Origin: Dimargaris cristalligena
Taxonomy: Eukaryota > Kickxellomycota > Dimargaritomycetes > Dimargaritales > Dimargaritaceae
Assembly: GCA_027576995.1 (NCBI GenBank)
Contig: JANBQC010000120.1
Span: 1 to 57,056 of the forward strand
Direction of reading: 5' to 3'
Length of the DNA stretch: 57,056 nt
Below are positions 56,665-57,056 of the stretch, one piece after another (the stretch's first letter is position 1; the number at the start of each line of letters is the position of its first letter). Position numbers and translations under genes: made by a program. The notes beneath the pieces are model-generated. The model had not been told where the DNA came from. It worked only from the letters and a program-made list of their open reading frames with translations, and made no database searches.

Positions 56665-57056
56665 CTAACTAGCAGGGGAAGGGGCAGGTAGCCTAGAGGC
56701 CAGGGAGGAGGTCCAGATGGATCCAGAGTCTTCATCAGGGAAGTCCAAGTTAGGCCGACATAGCCTTTCAATAAGGAGCAGGATAGCCAGCATGGGTTGC
56801 CAGTAGGCACAGGGATACTTAGAGGACTTGGGCAAGGAGGAAAGGGCATGGTCTAGGGGGTTTACCCCCTCAGGATGGGGTGGCAGGGATTGCCAGAGGG
56901 TCTGGGGAATTTCAGGGCAGAAGGGGAAGTGTCTCCTCTTGGTCTCATCAGTGCCACAGGGGCAGGGGCGGGGAGTACCAGGTAGCCAGTTCAACCTCCA
57001 CCTCAGCATTCTTCTCTTCTCTAATCTGGTAGAGGGAAGGTACAGTATGGGATCAA
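56665..57056 (-). mobile_element. 3' end of a LINE-type reverse transcriptase ORF
   Basis: The minus-strand frame is open from the window edge to a stop at 56665, 130 codons. It contains RWRLNWLPGTPRPC, then a C-terminal zinc-knuckle-like CPCGTDETKRRHFPFC and NPLDHALSSLP, as seen at the C termini of non-LTR reverse transcriptases of early-diverging fungi. Only two CG dinucleotides occur in about 390 GC-rich bases, so the copy has a methylation-decay composition, yet this piece has no internal stop. The polymerase domain lies outside the window. Confidence 0.65.

Noticed and set aside
1..57056. tRNA or rRNA genes
   Set aside because: Scanning for B-box-like GGTTCGANTCC and cloverleaf arms on both strands gave only isolated partial matches.
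1..57056. CRISPR arrays, operons or prophage features
   Set aside because: No regularly spaced repeats; introns, poly(A) signals and organelle-targeting sequences show a eukaryotic nuclear genome.

Overview
The window is nuclear DNA of a fungus, most likely an early-diverging lineage (Zoopagomycota or Mucoromycota type). Coding exons are GC-rich and separated by AT-rich spacers. Introns are short with GTAAGT-type donors. The recognisable genes are conserved fungal housekeeping genes, and the retroelement fragments resemble those of early-diverging fungi. An endoplasmic reticulum HSP90 with an HDEL tail also argues against an ordinary ascomycete or yeast. The placement is inferred from gene content; no search was run.

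Left part (1-17.6 kb): TAF5 (TFIID/SAGA), a four-exon ILV3 with a mitochondrial presequence and a Gcn4-type TGACTCA site upstream, two paralogous three-exon SAM methyltransferases about 3 kb apart, a candidate 66-residue two-exon microgene, and a three-exon SPT8. Middle (17.6-38 kb): UBP14 (four exons worked out here as three introns' worth of splicing at the 5' end), a nearly CpG-free decayed repeat, a small secreted cationic peptide, a secreted or membrane-anchored protein, the APC/C subunit CDC26 divergent from a mitochondrial prolyl-tRNA synthetase, a mitochondrial ABCB8-type half transporter in three exons, and an enlarged COG7. Right part (38-57 kb): a gag-like pseudogene with two in-frame TAA stops between diverged direct repeats, an unrecognised low-complexity protein with unresolved 5' exons, a GCIP/CCNDBP1-like protein, an ER HSP90 (GRP94 type), CDC6, a PA-like/TM/RING-H2 ubiquitin ligase in three exons, and the 3' end of a LINE-type element at the window edge.

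The genes do not form one pathway. They cover transcription (TAF5, SPT8), the ubiquitin system and cell cycle (UBP14, CDC26, RING ligase, CDC6, GCIP-like), mitochondrial function (ILV3, ProRS, ABCB8) and the secretory pathway (COG7, HSP90B). The most novel material is in the spacers: a family of three 138-bp mariner-type MITEs with TA target sites, each lying just 3' of a gene; strong CpG depletion restricted to repeat-derived tracts; the doubly interrupted gag gene; and several small multi-exon genes that are invisible as single open frames.
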